Assembly: GCF_947493595.1 (NCBI RefSeq)
Contig: NZ_CANLRL010000004.1
Coordinates: forward strand, 62,001-126,000
DNA from: an uncultured Shimia sp.
GTDB taxonomy: Bacteria > Pseudomonadota > Alphaproteobacteria > Rhodobacterales > Rhodobacteraceae
DNA: 64,000 nucleotides
Direction of reading: 5' to 3'
The translations under genes were made by a program, and so were the position numbers. Below are positions 1 through 9,125 of the stretch, in pieces (position 1 is the first letter of the stretch; every line of letters starts with the position of its first letter). Below the pieces are notes generated by a model. That model saw only the letters and a list, made by a program, of their open reading frames with translations. It was not told the origin of the DNA and did no database searches.

Positions 1-595
1 CGCGGATGGTGGCCATCATGTCGGTGGCGACGGTGCCGGGGCTGAGGCCGACAACCGTTACGCCCGCGTCGACGTTTTCTTTGTGGGCGATGCCGGTGAG
101 GCGCACCACGGCGGCTTTGGAGGCGCAGTAGTGGGACCAGCCTTCGAGGAAGGAGTTGGCCGCACCAGACGAGATGTTGATGATGGTGCCGGTGCCCTGG
201 GTCCGCATGACGGGCAAGGCGTAGCGCAGGCCGTGGTAGACGCCTTTGACGTTCACATCGAGGACCTTGGCCCATGCGGCGGGGTCGCTATCGGCCAAGG
301 TCGTGATGGGATCAATGAGGCCTGCGTTATTCACAAGGATGTCGAGGCTTCCGAAGGTGTCCGTGGCCATATTGACGAGGGCGTCTACCGAGGTCGGATC
401 GACAACGTCGCAGACCTGTAGACGGGCCGCGCCGCCGTCGTCGAGGATGCTTTGTGTCAGTTCTGACAGCGCGCTTTGAGAGCGGGCGGCGAGCACGACG
501 TTGGCGCCAAGTTTGGCGAGGTGGCGGGCGGCGGCGGCGCCGATGCCGCGGCTCGCGCCGGTGATGATGGCGGTTTTTCCAGTTAGGTTTGTCAT
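1..595 (-). CDS. SDR family NAD(P)-dependent oxidoreductase (3' end cut off by window)
   Basis: The reverse strand from the ATG at 595-593 gives a classical short-chain dehydrogenase/reductase. The cofactor motif TGASRGIG lies near residues 10-17, NNAG near residue 90 and the catalytic YCASK near residue 150. About 198 residues are visible, and the frame is still open at position 1, so the C-terminus lies outside. An AAGGAG-like ribosome site precedes the start. The gene is divergent from the LysR gene, which may control it. The substrate cannot be predicted from these motifs. The family is cytosolic and oxidises or reduces alcohols and ketones. Confidence 0.9.
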   Translation of the reverse strand, partial: MTNLTGKTAIITGASRGIGAAAARHLAKLGANVVLAARSQSALSELTQSILDDGGAARLQVCDVVDPTSVDALVNMATDTFGSLDILVNNAGLIDPITTLADSDPAAWAKVLDVNVKGVYHGLRYALPVMRTQGTGTIINISSGAANSFLEGWSHYCASKAAVVRLTGIAHKENVDAGVTVVGLSPGTVATDMMATIR

Positions 596-686
596 TGGGG
601 TCTCCTTGGGTTGCCTTTGGGATAGGTCGTGGGGGAGTTGCGAGAAATGGCTGGATTGACAGGTTAGTCGTGCTTAATTTGCATGA

Positions 687-1580
687 ATGGACATGCGAGA
701 TCTGGAATTGGCGCTGTTGGTGCGAGCGCAGGGCAGCATTGCCGGGGCGGCGCGGGTGTTGGATGTGGATCCTTCGTCGGTGTCGCGCAGCTTGGCAGCT
801 TTGGAAGCGGAGTTGGGTGTACGGTTGTTTCATCGGACGACCCGGAAGCTATCCACAACCGAGGAAGGCGCAGCGTATTTGCAGCGGGTGGCTCCGCTGA
901 TGGAGGAGATGCGGGCAGCAGCACAGGCGGCTGTTGGAGCGCGGCAGGAACCGGCAGGTACACTGCGATTAACGGCGTCGGTCGCCTTTGCCTGTCAGAA
1001 GATTGTGCCGGTTTTAGCCGCGTTTTCAGAGCGGTACCCGGAGATTTCCGTTGAGGTGATCAGCAGTGACACTAACTTGGATTTGGTCGAGCAAGGGATT
1101 GATCTGGCGGTGCGCTTGGCCCCGGCGCCGAAAGGGGATTGGGTGTCCAGTAAGCTGATGGACACGCGGTATCATCTGGTGGCGAGCTCGGCGTATTTAG
1201 AGCGTGCGGGCGGTTTGGCGACGCCAGTGGACCTGCGGGATCATGACTGTTTGCGGTACGCGCTGCCGGGGATTGGGGATGTTTGGCGGTTTCGAGCGGG
1301 TTCGGAAGCGTTTGAGGTCAACGTGACCGGGCGGCACAAGTTTTCCAATGCTCTGGCGCTATTGGAGGCCGCAAGGCAAGGGCTTGGCGTGGCGTTGCTG
1401 GCAGATTGGCTGGTGGCGCAAGATTTGGCAACGGGGCAACTGGTGGAGCTATGCCCGCAGTATCAGGGCACGGTGAGCAATTTTGAAACGGCGGCTTGGG
1501 TGCTTTACCCAAACCGCCGGTACTTGCCGCGCAAGACGCGGGTGATGATTGATTTTTTGCGTGATTCGTTAGCGCGTTAG
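687..1580 (+). CDS. LysR family transcriptional regulator
   Basis: This 297-residue protein has the LysR layout. An N-terminal winged helix-turn-helix (about residues 3-62, with SIAGAARVLDVDPSSVSRSL) is followed by a periplasmic-binding-like effector domain (about 90-290). It is divergent from the SDR gene with about 90 bp between starts, the usual arrangement for a LysR regulator and its target. No good ribosome site precedes the first ATG. The second Met (693) is an alternative start and gives the more typical beginning MRDLELALL. The 3' end overlaps the convergent DUF3179 gene by 4 bp. The effector is unknown. Confidence 0.9.
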   Translation: MDMRDLELALLVRAQGSIAGAARVLDVDPSSVSRSLAALEAELGVRLFHRTTRKLSTTEEGAAYLQRVAPLMEEMRAAAQAAVGARQEPAGTLRLTASVAFACQKIVPVLAAFSERYPEISVEVISSDTNLDLVEQGIDLAVRLAPAPKGDWVSSKLMDTRYHLVASSAYLERAGGLATPVDLRDHDCLRYALPGIGDVWRFRAGSEAFEVNVTGRHKFSNALALLEAARQGLGVALLADWLVAQDLATGQLVELCPQYQGTVSNFETAAWVLYPNRRYLPRKTRVMIDFLRDSLAR

Positions 1581-2938
1581 CCGGGCCAAAGAGCGGTGTC
1601 CGGGTGGAACTGTGACCAAGCGAACCAGAAGGCTTGTTGGCTGCCGAGGTCGGCGCCATTTGCGTCGACCGCGCGGATGCCGCCTGCGTCGAGTTTGAGA
1701 CGGACGTTTTCATAGGCGATGTTTTCGCCGTTGCGCAGGGCCACAAGGGCTTTGGATCTCTGGAAGGCGATGGGCTGGCCGGAGGCGGCGACAATGCCGA
1801 TGATGTCTTCGTGCACCTGCAGGCGCGGATCTACGTCGCCAACCGGGAAGATTGGGCCGTTGGCGTCACGGCCATTGCGGAAATCCGGGTTGCGTCCAAG
1901 GGCGAGGTATTCGGCCAGAACAGTGGTTTCTGGGTGGGCGGTTTTCCATGTGCCCCAGTCGGTGGTGATGACGGCAGCTTGCTCGAGTTTGATGCCTTTG
2001 TCGGCCAAGGGACCGGTGACAGCGTGGCCGAGGAAGGTGTCGAACACAGAATAGGTGGTTAGGTCATACATGACTTTGTTGGAGCGGCTCAGAAGGCCGG
2101 AGGTGCGCAGGATCGGCCGATCGACGCCTGCTGGCAATTGATCGGTGAAATAGGCCTGGGCTGCGCCGCAGAGCGTGCAGTAGGGGATGCCAAGGTCGCG
2201 CCCGCCCAGCGTGTCGTTGACCATCTCGCGGACTTCCATGATCTGGCGGGGGTAGGCGCGGAATTCGTCGTTGACCTCAACGCCAAAGACGATGTCGTCA
2301 TCCTTGAGCCACGTGGCGCCTGCGGCATCGGTGACTTCTGGGTTGTCGGCGGCGGGGATGCAGTTGCAGGGATCATCGGTGGTGTCAAAGGCGCGGTCAT
2401 CAATCAGCACGCCGCCCCAGGAAACCAGCCGCCAGTCAATATCGCCGGGCACAAACAGCGGGTCCCATTCCGGAACGATGGCGGTGAAAATCGCCCGTTT
2501 GAAACGCAAGTAGTCGGGCGGCTCGGGGATGTCCCAGGCGATCAGGTGATCGGTGACGATGCCCCAGGTGTTCTCGGTTGGCGTGTCGATCTCCAGCAAT
2601 GTGGCGGCCGCTTCGGAGAGAACGAGGTTCAGTTGGGGAGAGGTCACAAAGCGCATGAGATCACTGATGATCCAGGCGAGGCGCGGGTCGCCTGAGGCTG
2701 CGATCTCTTCGAGGGCCAGCGACTGATCACGGCTCCAGGTGCCCTGCTGCATGCTTTGCACAAATGCGGTATCAGCGGCGGTTTCGACGGTGTCTGACAG
2801 TGCACCTGTGGGCACGGTAGGAGGCGTGCCAAACTGGTCGATCACATAGGCGGGGAGGGGGGCGGTGACCTGCGCGATGACGGGCTGGGCGGTAGAAAAA
2901 ACGACGGCGCAGAGCAGGGCAGAGAGGCGGAGAGGCAT
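1577..2938 (-). CDS. secreted DUF3179 domain protein
   Basis: This 453-residue protein begins with a signal peptide (MPLRLSALLCAVVFSTAQ). It carries the DUF3179 core, with the family hallmark YCTLCGAAQAYF (Cys254 and Cys257) and an earlier CNC pair (Cys191, Cys193). The start at 2938 was chosen because AAGGA lies 8 nt upstream and a signal peptide follows directly; a longer frame to 3001 adds a non-signal arginine-rich leader. DUF3179 proteins are of unknown function. The conserved paired cysteines suggest metal or thiol chemistry in the periplasm, but that is inference. It stands alone, convergent with the LysR gene. Confidence 0.85.
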   Translation of the reverse strand: MPLRLSALLCAVVFSTAQPVIAQVTAPLPAYVIDQFGTPPTVPTGALSDTVETAADTAFVQSMQQGTWSRDQSLALEEIAASGDPRLAWIISDLMRFVTSPQLNLVLSEAAATLLEIDTPTENTWGIVTDHLIAWDIPEPPDYLRFKRAIFTAIVPEWDPLFVPGDIDWRLVSWGGVLIDDRAFDTTDDPCNCIPAADNPEVTDAAGATWLKDDDIVFGVEVNDEFRAYPRQIMEVREMVNDTLGGRDLGIPYCTLCGAAQAYFTDQLPAGVDRPILRTSGLLSRSNKVMYDLTTYSVFDTFLGHAVTGPLADKGIKLEQAAVITTDWGTWKTAHPETTVLAEYLALGRNPDFRNGRDANGPIFPVGDVDPRLQVHEDIIGIVAASGQPIAFQRSKALVALRNGENIAYENVRLKLDAGGIRAVDANGADLGSQQAFWFAWSQFHPDTALWPG

Positions 2939-3052
2939 GAGGGGTCCTTGGCGCAAAGGGCGGTTGCATCTTTGTGGCCGAGGAGTGGTTGTGCACGCCA
3001 ATCAACTTGCATCAGGAGAAAGTGAGTTGGTTGAAAGATTTGGGATCTGGGC

Positions 3053-3081
3053 AAAAAAAATGGGGGGTCAAAAGACCCCCC
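3053..3081 (-). terminator. intrinsic terminator after the nrdJ unit
   Basis: The hairpin GGGGGGTC / GACCCCCC has a 4-nt loop. On the reverse strand it is followed by eight T. It ends transcription coming from the small gene downstream of nrdJ. Confidence 0.8.
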
Positions 3082-3217
3082 AGTTTCGCCATTCAGGCTC
3101 ACTCTATAATTACCGCTCGATGTTTTTTGCCTGCGGCCTGAATGTCGTCGGAGCGAGCGCACCCGCTCCGTGGAACACCACTGCCTAAACTTAGGGACGG
3201 CAGCGGAGTATGTCGTC

Positions 3218-3256
3218 GGGGGCCGAGGCCCCCTACCCAGGTCCCCCCGGGATCTT
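3218..3256. repeat. dispersed GC-rich intergenic element, copy E (divergent)
   Basis: A GGGGGCC/GGCCCCC hairpin is followed by CCCCCCGGGATCTTGG. This matches the order of parts (G/C hairpin, then CCCCC-GGATATTT) seen in copies A-D elsewhere in this window, with one substitution in the ATATTT core. It is the least conserved of the five. Confidence 0.45.
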
Positions 3257-3267
3257 GGTGTCACCGA

Positions 3268-3471
3268 TCAGGAGCTTTTGCGGGCGGCAAAAATCCGATG
3301 TTCGGCGTAATCGTCGTTGGCCGCCTGCGGGGCAGGGGCGCTTGTGTCTGCGTCGCCACGCACTTTGCGGGCCCAGTCACCGCTGATGCGGATGGTGCCC
3401 ACCAACGTGTCATTGGTGGTTTGGCTTTGGTCGTCTTTAGACGGAAGGCTTCTGCTCTTCGTCACAGTCAT
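3268..3471 (-). CDS. small hydrophilic protein downstream of nrdJ
   Basis: A 67-residue polar protein without signal peptide or membrane segment. It lies 4 nt downstream of the nrdJ stop on the same strand, and a terminator follows, so it is almost surely co-transcribed with nrdJ. The sequence AAGGAG overlaps the nrdJ stop and abuts the ATG with no spacer. The in-frame GTG two codons later (3465) has an ideal 6-nt spacing and may be the true start, giving 65 residues. No domain is recognised. A role tied to ribonucleotide reduction is inferred only from position. Confidence 0.65.
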   Translation of the reverse strand: MTVTKSRSLPSKDDQSQTTNDTLVGTIRISGDWARKVRGDADTSAPAPQAANDDYAEHRIFAARKSS

Positions 3472-3475
3472 CTCC

Positions 3476-6400
3476 TTAGCTACAGCCCGAAGTGGCGCCG
3501 CAGGTGTTACATTTCATACAGGTGCCGTTGCGCACCAAAGTGTAGTTGCCGCAATCGCCACAGGGGTCTCCCTCGTAGCCTTGCATTTTGGCTTTGGCGC
3601 GCTCGTTCATCGGTGTTGCAACCGCTGTGACGGAGGCGCTAGGTGCCATGTCTGATACGGCTGCGCCAGCGGTTTCCGGCACCAAAGTGCTCACATTTTT
3701 GACAGTTTCCGAGTTATCCACAGAAATGTTGCCGCCGCCGTTCAGCACCACCAGTTCCTGGGGCAGGCGTTTGCGCAGATACCCGGTGGAGGAGATCTGT
3801 TTGAGGACCTCCAGCGAACGAGAGGCCGCGGTGTCAGACAGCTCTGACACGTTGGACACGCCTTCTTCCTCGCCACGTCCAACATCGTCAAACGTGGTGC
3901 CTTCTGGCTTGATATGCGCAAGGTCGGTACGGTCGAGGTAAGACACGGCCAATTCGCGGAAAATGTAGTCGAGGATCGAGGTGGCGTTTTTGATGCTGTC
4001 GTTGCCCTGCACCATGCCCGCGGGCTCAAATTTGGTGAAGGTGAAGGCGTCGACAAATTCTTCAAGCGGCACGCCGTATTGCAGGCCCACCGACACCGCG
4101 ATGGCGAAGTTGTTCATCATCGCACGGAAGCCAGCGCCTTCCTTGTGCATGTCGATGAAGATTTCACCCAGAGCGCCATCAGAGTATTCGCCGGTGCGCA
4201 GGTACACCTTGTGGCCGCCCACAACCGCTTTTTGGGTGTAGCCTTTGCGGCGTTCTGGCATTTTCTCGCGGCCACGGGCCACTTCTTTGACGACAATCTT
4301 CTCGACGATTTTTTCCGCCAGAACCTGCGCCTTTTCGGTCATGGACCCAGATTCGAGCACTTCGGCAGCGTCGTCATCATCTTCGACCAGAGCGGCGGCC
4401 AACGGTTGGGACAGCTTGGAGCCGTCACGGTAGAGCGCGTTGGCTTTGATGCCGAGGGACCAGCTGAGCTCATAGGCGTTTTGGCAGTCTTCGATGGTGG
4501 CATCGTTTGGCATGTTGATCGTTTTGGAGATCGCGCCGGAGATGAAGGACTGCGCGGCGGCCATCATGGTGATGTGGCTGTCTACTGACAGGTAGCGCTT
4601 GCCTTTTTTGCCGCAGGGGTTGGCGCAATCAAAGATGTGATAGTGCTCTTCTTTCAGGAACGGCGCGCCTTCCAAGGTCATGGTGCCACAGACATGGTCG
4701 TTGGCCAGATCAATGTCCGCTTTGGTGTAGCCGAGGTGGCCAAGCAGTTCGAACGCCGGGTCGTTCAGCTTCTCGGTTGGAATGCCCAAAACATTGGTGC
4801 AGAACTCTTCGCCCAGGGTCCATTGGTTGAACACAAAGCGGATGTCGAAAGCGGAACCAAGTGCAGCTTCGATTTTCTCGATTTCGTTGGTGGTGAAGCC
4901 GTGGCCGATCAGTGAGGTGTGATTGATGCCCGGCGCGTTGCCGATGGTGCCGTGGCCAACCGCGTAAGACACAATTTCTTCGATCTGCGCCGATGAGTAA
5001 CCGAGGCCTTCGAGAGCAGCGGGAACAGAGCGGTTGATGATTTTGAAGTAGCCGCCGCCTGCGAGCTTTTTGAACTTCACCAGCGCAAAGTCAGGCTCGA
5101 TGCCGGTGGTGTCGCAATCCATCACCAAGCCAATGGTGCCGGTTGGGGCAATCACGGAAGTCTGCGCGTTGCGGTAGCCGTTTTTCTCGCCCAATTGCAG
5201 GGCTTCGTCCCAAGCGGATTTGGCCAATTCAACCAGCACTTGGTCCGGGCAGTTTTCAGCGTCAAGCGGCAGTGGTTTGACGGCCAGACCTTCATACCCG
5301 GATGTCAGCCCCTGCGCGGCACGGCGGTGGTTGCGGATGACGCGTAGCATGTGTTCGCTGTTGCGGGCGTAGCCGTCAAAGGCGCCAAGTTCGCCAGCCA
5401 TTTCGGCGGAAGTGGCATAAGAGACACCGGTCATAAGTGCCGTGAGAGCGCCACCAAGGGCACGGCCTTCTTCGCTGTCATAGCCGTAGCCCATATTCAT
5501 CAACAGGCCGCCGATATTGGCGTAGCCAAGGCCAAGTGTGCGGAAGTCGTAAGAGCGTTGGGCAATTTCCTTTGACGGGAACTGCGCCATGGTCACAGAG
5601 ATTTCCAGCGTCACGGTCCAGAGACGGGTGGCGTGCATGTAGTCTTCGGCCTGGAACACGCCGTCCTTCAGAAAGGACAGCAGGTTCATGGAGGCGAGGT
5701 TACAGGCCGTGTCATCGAGGAACATATATTCGGAACACGGGTTGGAACCGCGGATTTCACCGTCTTCGGGGCAAGTGTGCCAGGCATTTACGGTGTCGTG
5801 GTATTGAATGCCGGGATCGGCACAGGCCCATGCGGCGTGGCCCACGTCTTCCCACAGGTCGCGTGCTTTGATGGTCTTGGCCACTTTACCGTCGGTGCGG
5901 CGGATCAGCTCCCAATCGTCATCGTTTTCCACAGCCTTGAGGAAGGCGTCAGTGACACGGATGGAGTTGTTGGAGTTTTGGCCAGATACAGAGGCGTAGG
6001 CCTCAGAGTCCCAATCGGTGTCGTATGTCGGGAACTCGATGCTGGCGTAGCCCTGCTTGGCGTAGTCCAGCACGCGTTTGATGTAAGTTTCCGGGATCAT
6101 CGACTTTTTGGCGTCGCGGATCGCGGATTTCAGACCATCGTTGGTTTTGGCATCATAGGCGTCTGCCTCGGCACCATCCCAAGCCTTGATGGCGTCAAAG
6201 ATACCGTTGAGCTTCTGCTCGTGCATTTTGGAGCCGGCCACGATGGAGGCAACCTTTTGCTCCTCCTTGACCTTCCAGTTGATGTATTCTTCGATGTCCG
6301 GGTGATCTGCGTCAACAATCACCATCTTGGCCGCGCGGCGGGTGGTGCCGCCGGATTTGATGGCGCCTGCAGCGCGGTCGCCAATTTTCAAGAAGCCCAT

Positions 6401-7141
6401 CAGGCCGGAGGACTTACCGCCGCCGGAGAGGGATTCGCCGTCGGCACGTAGGGACGAGAAATTGGTGCCGGTGCCGGAGCCGTATTTGAACAGGCGCGCT
6501 TCGCGGACCCAGAGGTCCATGATGCCGCCATCGCCCACCAGATCATCAGCCACGGACTGAATGAAGCAGGCGTGCGGCTGCGGATGCTCGTAGGCGGATT
6601 TGGATTTGGTCAGCTTGCCACTTTTGTAGTCGACATAGTAGTGGCCTTGCGATGGGCCATCGATGCCATAAGCCCAGTGCAGGCCGGTGTTGAACCATTG
6701 TGGCGAATTTGGTGCGGCGCGTTGCGACGCCAGCATGTAACGCATTTCGTCAAAATAGGCGCGGGCGTCTTCTTCGGTGGAGAAATAGCCGCCTTTCCAG
6801 CCCCAATAGGTCCAAGCGCCGGCGAGCCGGTCAAACACCTGTTTCGCACTGACTTCACCGCCAAGGGCGACGTCTTCATTGGCAGGAATGGAACGCCACA
6901 AAAACTCCGGTACGCCTTTTTCACGCACTTTGCGCAGCTTGGTAGGTACGCCAGCTTTGCGGAAGTATTTCTGGGCGATCACATCAGAGGCCACCTGAGA
7001 CCAACTGGCTGGAACCTCAACGTCATCAAGGTGGAAAACAATGGTGCCATCCGGGTTGCGGATTTCAGATTCGGTGGTCACAAAATCCAGATCTGCGTAA
7101 GCGTCCTGTCCGGTCTTGGTGAAGCGTCGTTGAATCTTCAT
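3476..7141 (-). CDS. nrdJ: adenosylcobalamin-dependent (class II) ribonucleoside-diphosphate reductase
   Basis: A 1221-residue class II ribonucleotide reductase that makes deoxyribonucleotides with coenzyme B12 and needs no oxygen. Hallmarks visible are the [11 protein letters not shown] and CNLASMNLL segments, the APTGTIG loop and [11 protein letters not shown] of the ten-stranded barrel. A C-terminal zinc-ribbon tail has CGDCGNY, CMKC and CGATSGC, as in the long NrdJ subtype. The start at 7141 (MKIQRRFT) is preferred over an open frame reaching 7297, because the extra 52 residues do not look like NrdJ. The ribosome site is weak. A small gene follows in the same unit. An NrdR-like box lies about 196 bp upstream, consistent with NrdR repression. 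Confidence 0.97.
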   Translation of the reverse strand: MKIQRRFTKTGQDAYADLDFVTTESEIRNPDGTIVFHLDDVEVPASWSQVASDVIAQKYFRKAGVPTKLRKVREKGVPEFLWRSIPANEDVALGGEVSAKQVFDRLAGAWTYWGWKGGYFSTEEDARAYFDEMRYMLASQRAAPNSPQWFNTGLHWAYGIDGPSQGHYYVDYKSGKLTKSKSAYEHPQPHACFIQSVADDLVGDGGIMDLWVREARLFKYGSGTGTNFSSLRADGESLSGGGKSSGLMGFLKIGDRAAGAIKSGGTTRRAAKMVIVDADHPDIEEYINWKVKEEQKVASIVAGSKMHEQKLNGIFDAIKAWDGAEADAYDAKTNDGLKSAIRDAKKSMIPETYIKRVLDYAKQGYASIEFPTYDTDWDSEAYASVSGQNSNNSIRVTDAFLKAVENDDDWELIRRTDGKVAKTIKARDLWEDVGHAAWACADPGIQYHDTVNAWHTCPEDGEIRGSNPCSEYMFLDDTACNLASMNLLSFLKDGVFQAEDYMHATRLWTVTLEISVTMAQFPSKEIAQRSYDFRTLGLGYANIGGLLMNMGYGYDSEEGRALGGALTALMTGVSYATSAEMAGELGAFDGYARNSEHMLRVIRNHRRAAQGLTSGYEGLAVKPLPLDAENCPDQVLVELAKSAWDEALQLGEKNGYRNAQTSVIAPTGTIGLVMDCDTTGIEPDFALVKFKKLAGGGYFKIINRSVPAALEGLGYSSAQIEEIVSYAVGHGTIGNAPGINHTSLIGHGFTTNEIEKIEAALGSAFDIRFVFNQWTLGEEFCTNVLGIPTEKLNDPAFELLGHLGYTKADIDLANDHVCGTMTLEGAPFLKEEHYHIFDCANPCGKKGKRYLSVDSHITMMAAAQSFISGAISKTINMPNDATIEDCQNAYELSWSLGIKANALYRDGSKLSQPLAAALVEDDDDAAEVLESGSMTEKAQVLAEKIVEKIVVKEVARGREKMPERRKGYTQKAVVGGHKVYLRTGEYSDGALGEIFIDMHKEGAGFRAMMNNFAIAVSVGLQYGVPLEEFVDAFTFTKFEPAGMVQGNDSIKNATSILDYIFRELAVSYLDRTDLAHIKPEGTTFDDVGRGEEEGVSNVSELSDTAASRSLEVLKQISSTGYLRKRLPQELVVLNGGGNISVDNSETVKNVSTLVPETAGAAVSDMAPSASVTAVATPMNERAKAKMQGYEGDPCGDCGNYTLVRNGTCMKCNTCGATSGCS

Positions 7142-7336
7142 GCCTGTTGTCGTCCCCAGTGCCAAAAGTGTCCCGTGGTGCACGTTCTGTGCAATTGATG
7201 GCGCACCCAGTGCGAACCCTTGGACGTTGGGCGGGACCAGCAGGCAAAGGGAAACCGGTGCGCAAACGTCAAACATTTGCCGCTGCAATAGACCCAAATG
7301 GGCGTATGTCAGAGTTTGTCCCTGCTACCTCGGTCG

Positions 7337-7352
7337 CCACAATATCTAGTGG
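7337..7352. promoter_or_regulatory. NrdR-box-like site upstream of nrdJ
   Basis: CCACAATATCTAGTGG matches 13 of 16 positions of the NrdR consensus ACACWATATATWGTGT and is palindromic. A degenerate second box (CCACAAACTGGCGTAT, 7369-7384) starts exactly 32 bp away. Tandem NrdR boxes are typically about three helical turns apart. Confidence 0.6.
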
Positions 7353-7491
7353 GTTTTCTCGGCTGCTGCCACAAACTGGCGTATCGGCCCCTAAAGGGTC
7401 AACGGATTTATTTACTAAAAATCAGGATTTTTCCTGTTGACGGAAAGTGGTCGGCGGCGACTCGCGCATGGTCTCCGATTCCTCCACAGGG

Positions 7492-7532
7492 ACGTTTAGA
7501 GCCCGTTAATAATGGTTAATTCCTCTAAACGT
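7492..7532. promoter_or_regulatory. 10-bp inverted repeat with 21-nt spacer
   Basis: ACGTTTAGAG (7492-7501) and CTCTAAACGT (7523-7532) are exact reverse complements. The spacer is AT-rich and contains two TTAA tetramers 6 bp apart. The function is unknown; it could be an operator. Confidence 0.4.
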
Positions 7533-7670
7533 TTGAAAAAAGGCGTTTCTGCTTTTGGGCGAGGGGAGACGGCAGAGTTATCCACAATATGTAGGCCTGA
7601 GGGGGTGTCTTTGTGGAAAATATTGCGGTGAACAGATGTGCATCTTTTGCAACGGTGGCCAGCAAATACA

Positions 7671-7701
7671 ACAAAGGGGCGAATCGTCTAACGATCGCCC
7701 C
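7671..7701 (-). terminator. phaZ terminator
   Basis: On the reverse strand GGGGCG-ATCGT pairs with ACGAT-CGCCCC, with one bulged base and a TAG loop, followed by TTTGTTGT. It lies 33 nt after the phaZ stop. Confidence 0.6.
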
Positions 7702-7733
7702 AATTGTGTGCGGAAGATTTTTGAAGCGTCGGT

Positions 7734-9017
7734 TTAGGCGGCGTTGTTCTTATTCGCAGCCTTGCGCGGTTTTGCCTTGTTTGGCGCTTCTGCATTGGCG
7801 TCGATGAATTCCAACACCAGCGGACGGATGTTGTTGCGCCAGCTTTTGCCCGCGAAGATGCCGTAGTGACCAGCACCGGGCTCTACGTGGCTGGCCTTTT
7901 TGTCGTCTGGCAGACCCGTGCAAAGATCCAGTGCGGCAATGCATTGACCTGGCGCGGTGATGTCGTCTTTGGCACCTTCGACGGTTTTCACAGCCACGGT
8001 GGTGATTTTGCCAATATCAACCTTGCGGCCAGCGACGACAAATTCGTTGTTGGCGATTTCGCCGTTTTTAAAGAGGCGCTCTACTGTGGAGAGGTAGAAT
8101 TCTGCGGTCATGTCCATGACAGCCAGGTATTCGTCATAGAATCGGTTGTGCGCGTCGTGATCGGAGGCTTCGCCCCGGGATACACGCATGATCTGGTCGT
8201 TAAACGCCTTAGAGTGACGTTCTCCGTTCATCGACATAAAGGAAGAAAGCTGCAGCAGGCCCGGATAGACCATGCGTCCAACACCCGGGTATTTGAAGCC
8301 CACACGTTGAATCATGGTTTCTTCAAGCTGCCCCATGGTGACGCGGTGGCCAAAGTCGGTGACCTCGGTTGCAGCGGCGTTTGGATCAATTGGACCACCG
8401 ATCAAAGTGAGGGAGCGCGGCTGCGCCTTGGGATCTTCTTCGGCCAGATAAGCGGTGGCGGCCAGAGTGAGCGGGGCGGGCTGGCAAACGGCGATCACAT
8501 GGGTGTCGGGACCAAGCTCTTTCATAAAATCGACAAGGTAGAGGGTGTAATCCTCAACATCAAACTTGCCTTCGGACACGGGGATGTCGCGCGCGTTATG
8601 CCAATCAGTGATGTAGACTTCGCAATCGGCAATCAGGCTTTTCACGGTGGAGCGCAGCAGGGTGGCATAGTGGCCGGACATCGGCGCCACCAACATGACT
8701 TTGCGCTTCATTGGCTTGCGGCCGGAAACCTCAAAGTGGATCAAATCGCCAAAGGGGCGCTCAATCACGGTGTTGATGTTGACGATGTGGTCTTTGCCGT
8801 CTTCACAGGTGAAGCTGTCGATGCCCCAATCCGGTTTCACAATCATGCGCTGGAAGGCCCGTTCTGTGACTTCACCCCAAGCCGCCATCCACTGCAAACC
8901 GGGGTTGGGGACCAATGCGAATGCCGGGTATGACGCCATGGCGCTGGCGGTTGCGCCCAACCATTGGTTGGTGTTCCGCATCGTTTCCATCAGGTCATAC
9001 GTGGCCATGTATCGCAT
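7734..9017 (-). CDS. phaZ: intracellular polyhydroxyalkanoate depolymerase
   Basis: A 427-residue alpha/beta-hydrolase of the intracellular PHB depolymerase family, which degrades storage granules to hydroxybutyrate units. The nucleophile position is a cysteine in VCQPAPLTL (about Cys178), as in i-PhaZ enzymes, instead of the serine of secreted depolymerases. The C-terminal depolymerase domain ends with GAGHYGIFAGKSWRNNI, which holds the catalytic His. The C-tail is Lys/Ala/Asn-rich. The start MRYMATYDLMETM at 9017 has AGGA 8 nt upstream; a second ATG follows at 9008. It is divergent from phaC, and a PhaR-type palindrome sits between the two starts. Confidence 0.95.
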   Translation of the reverse strand: MRYMATYDLMETMRNTNQWLGATASAMASYPAFALVPNPGLQWMAAWGEVTERAFQRMIVKPDWGIDSFTCEDGKDHIVNINTVIERPFGDLIHFEVSGRKPMKRKVMLVAPMSGHYATLLRSTVKSLIADCEVYITDWHNARDIPVSEGKFDVEDYTLYLVDFMKELGPDTHVIAVCQPAPLTLAATAYLAEEDPKAQPRSLTLIGGPIDPNAAATEVTDFGHRVTMGQLEETMIQRVGFKYPGVGRMVYPGLLQLSSFMSMNGERHSKAFNDQIMRVSRGEASDHDAHNRFYDEYLAVMDMTAEFYLSTVERLFKNGEIANNEFVVAGRKVDIGKITTVAVKTVEGAKDDITAPGQCIAALDLCTGLPDDKKASHVEPGAGHYGIFAGKSWRNNIRPLVLEFIDANAEAPNKAKPRKAANKNNAA

Positions 9018-9090
9018 GTGCTTCGTCCTATCGTTTGGGGTATGCACCCTGTGTTTTCCCCAGTAATATTGAGGGGGCGCTTGGTTAATG

Positions 9091-9101
9091 CTGCACAGCA
9101 G
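9091..9101. promoter_or_regulatory. PhaR-type operator between phaZ and phaC
   Basis: CTGCACAGCAG fits CTGC-N3-GCAG, the TGC-rich palindrome described for PhaR of Paracoccus. It lies 25 bp before the phaC ATG and 74 bp before phaZ. Confidence 0.6.
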
Positions 9102-9125
9102 CGACATTAGGGCGAATGGGTTAAT

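Larger units (their letters stand above)
2939..3267. other. intergenic region without a gene
   Basis: No credible gene is visible. The stretch holds the DUF3179 ribosome site and presumably its promoter, a strong reverse-strand terminator (3053-3081) and one copy of a GC-rich dispersed element (3218-3256). Confidence 0.6.
7142..7733. other. long intergenic region upstream of nrdJ, downstream of phaZ
   Basis: No protein-coding gene is supported. In order from the phaZ side it holds the phaZ terminator (7671-7701), a perfect DnaA-type 9-mer TTATCCACA (7578-7586), a 10-bp inverted repeat (7492-7532), and an NrdR-like box (7337-7352) with a weak second box (7369-7384). Then come about 195 bp of leader before nrdJ. 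I saw no convincing cobalamin riboswitch. Confidence 0.6.

Noticed and set aside
7142..7336. Possible cobalamin riboswitch in the nrdJ leader
   Set aside because: The only B12-box-like string (GGCACTGGGG) is a poor match, and no compatible set of stems was seen. Class II reductases use B12 but are usually NrdR-controlled.
7866..8933. 355-codon open frame antisense to phaZ
   Set aside because: No family features; phaZ on the other strand is unambiguous.
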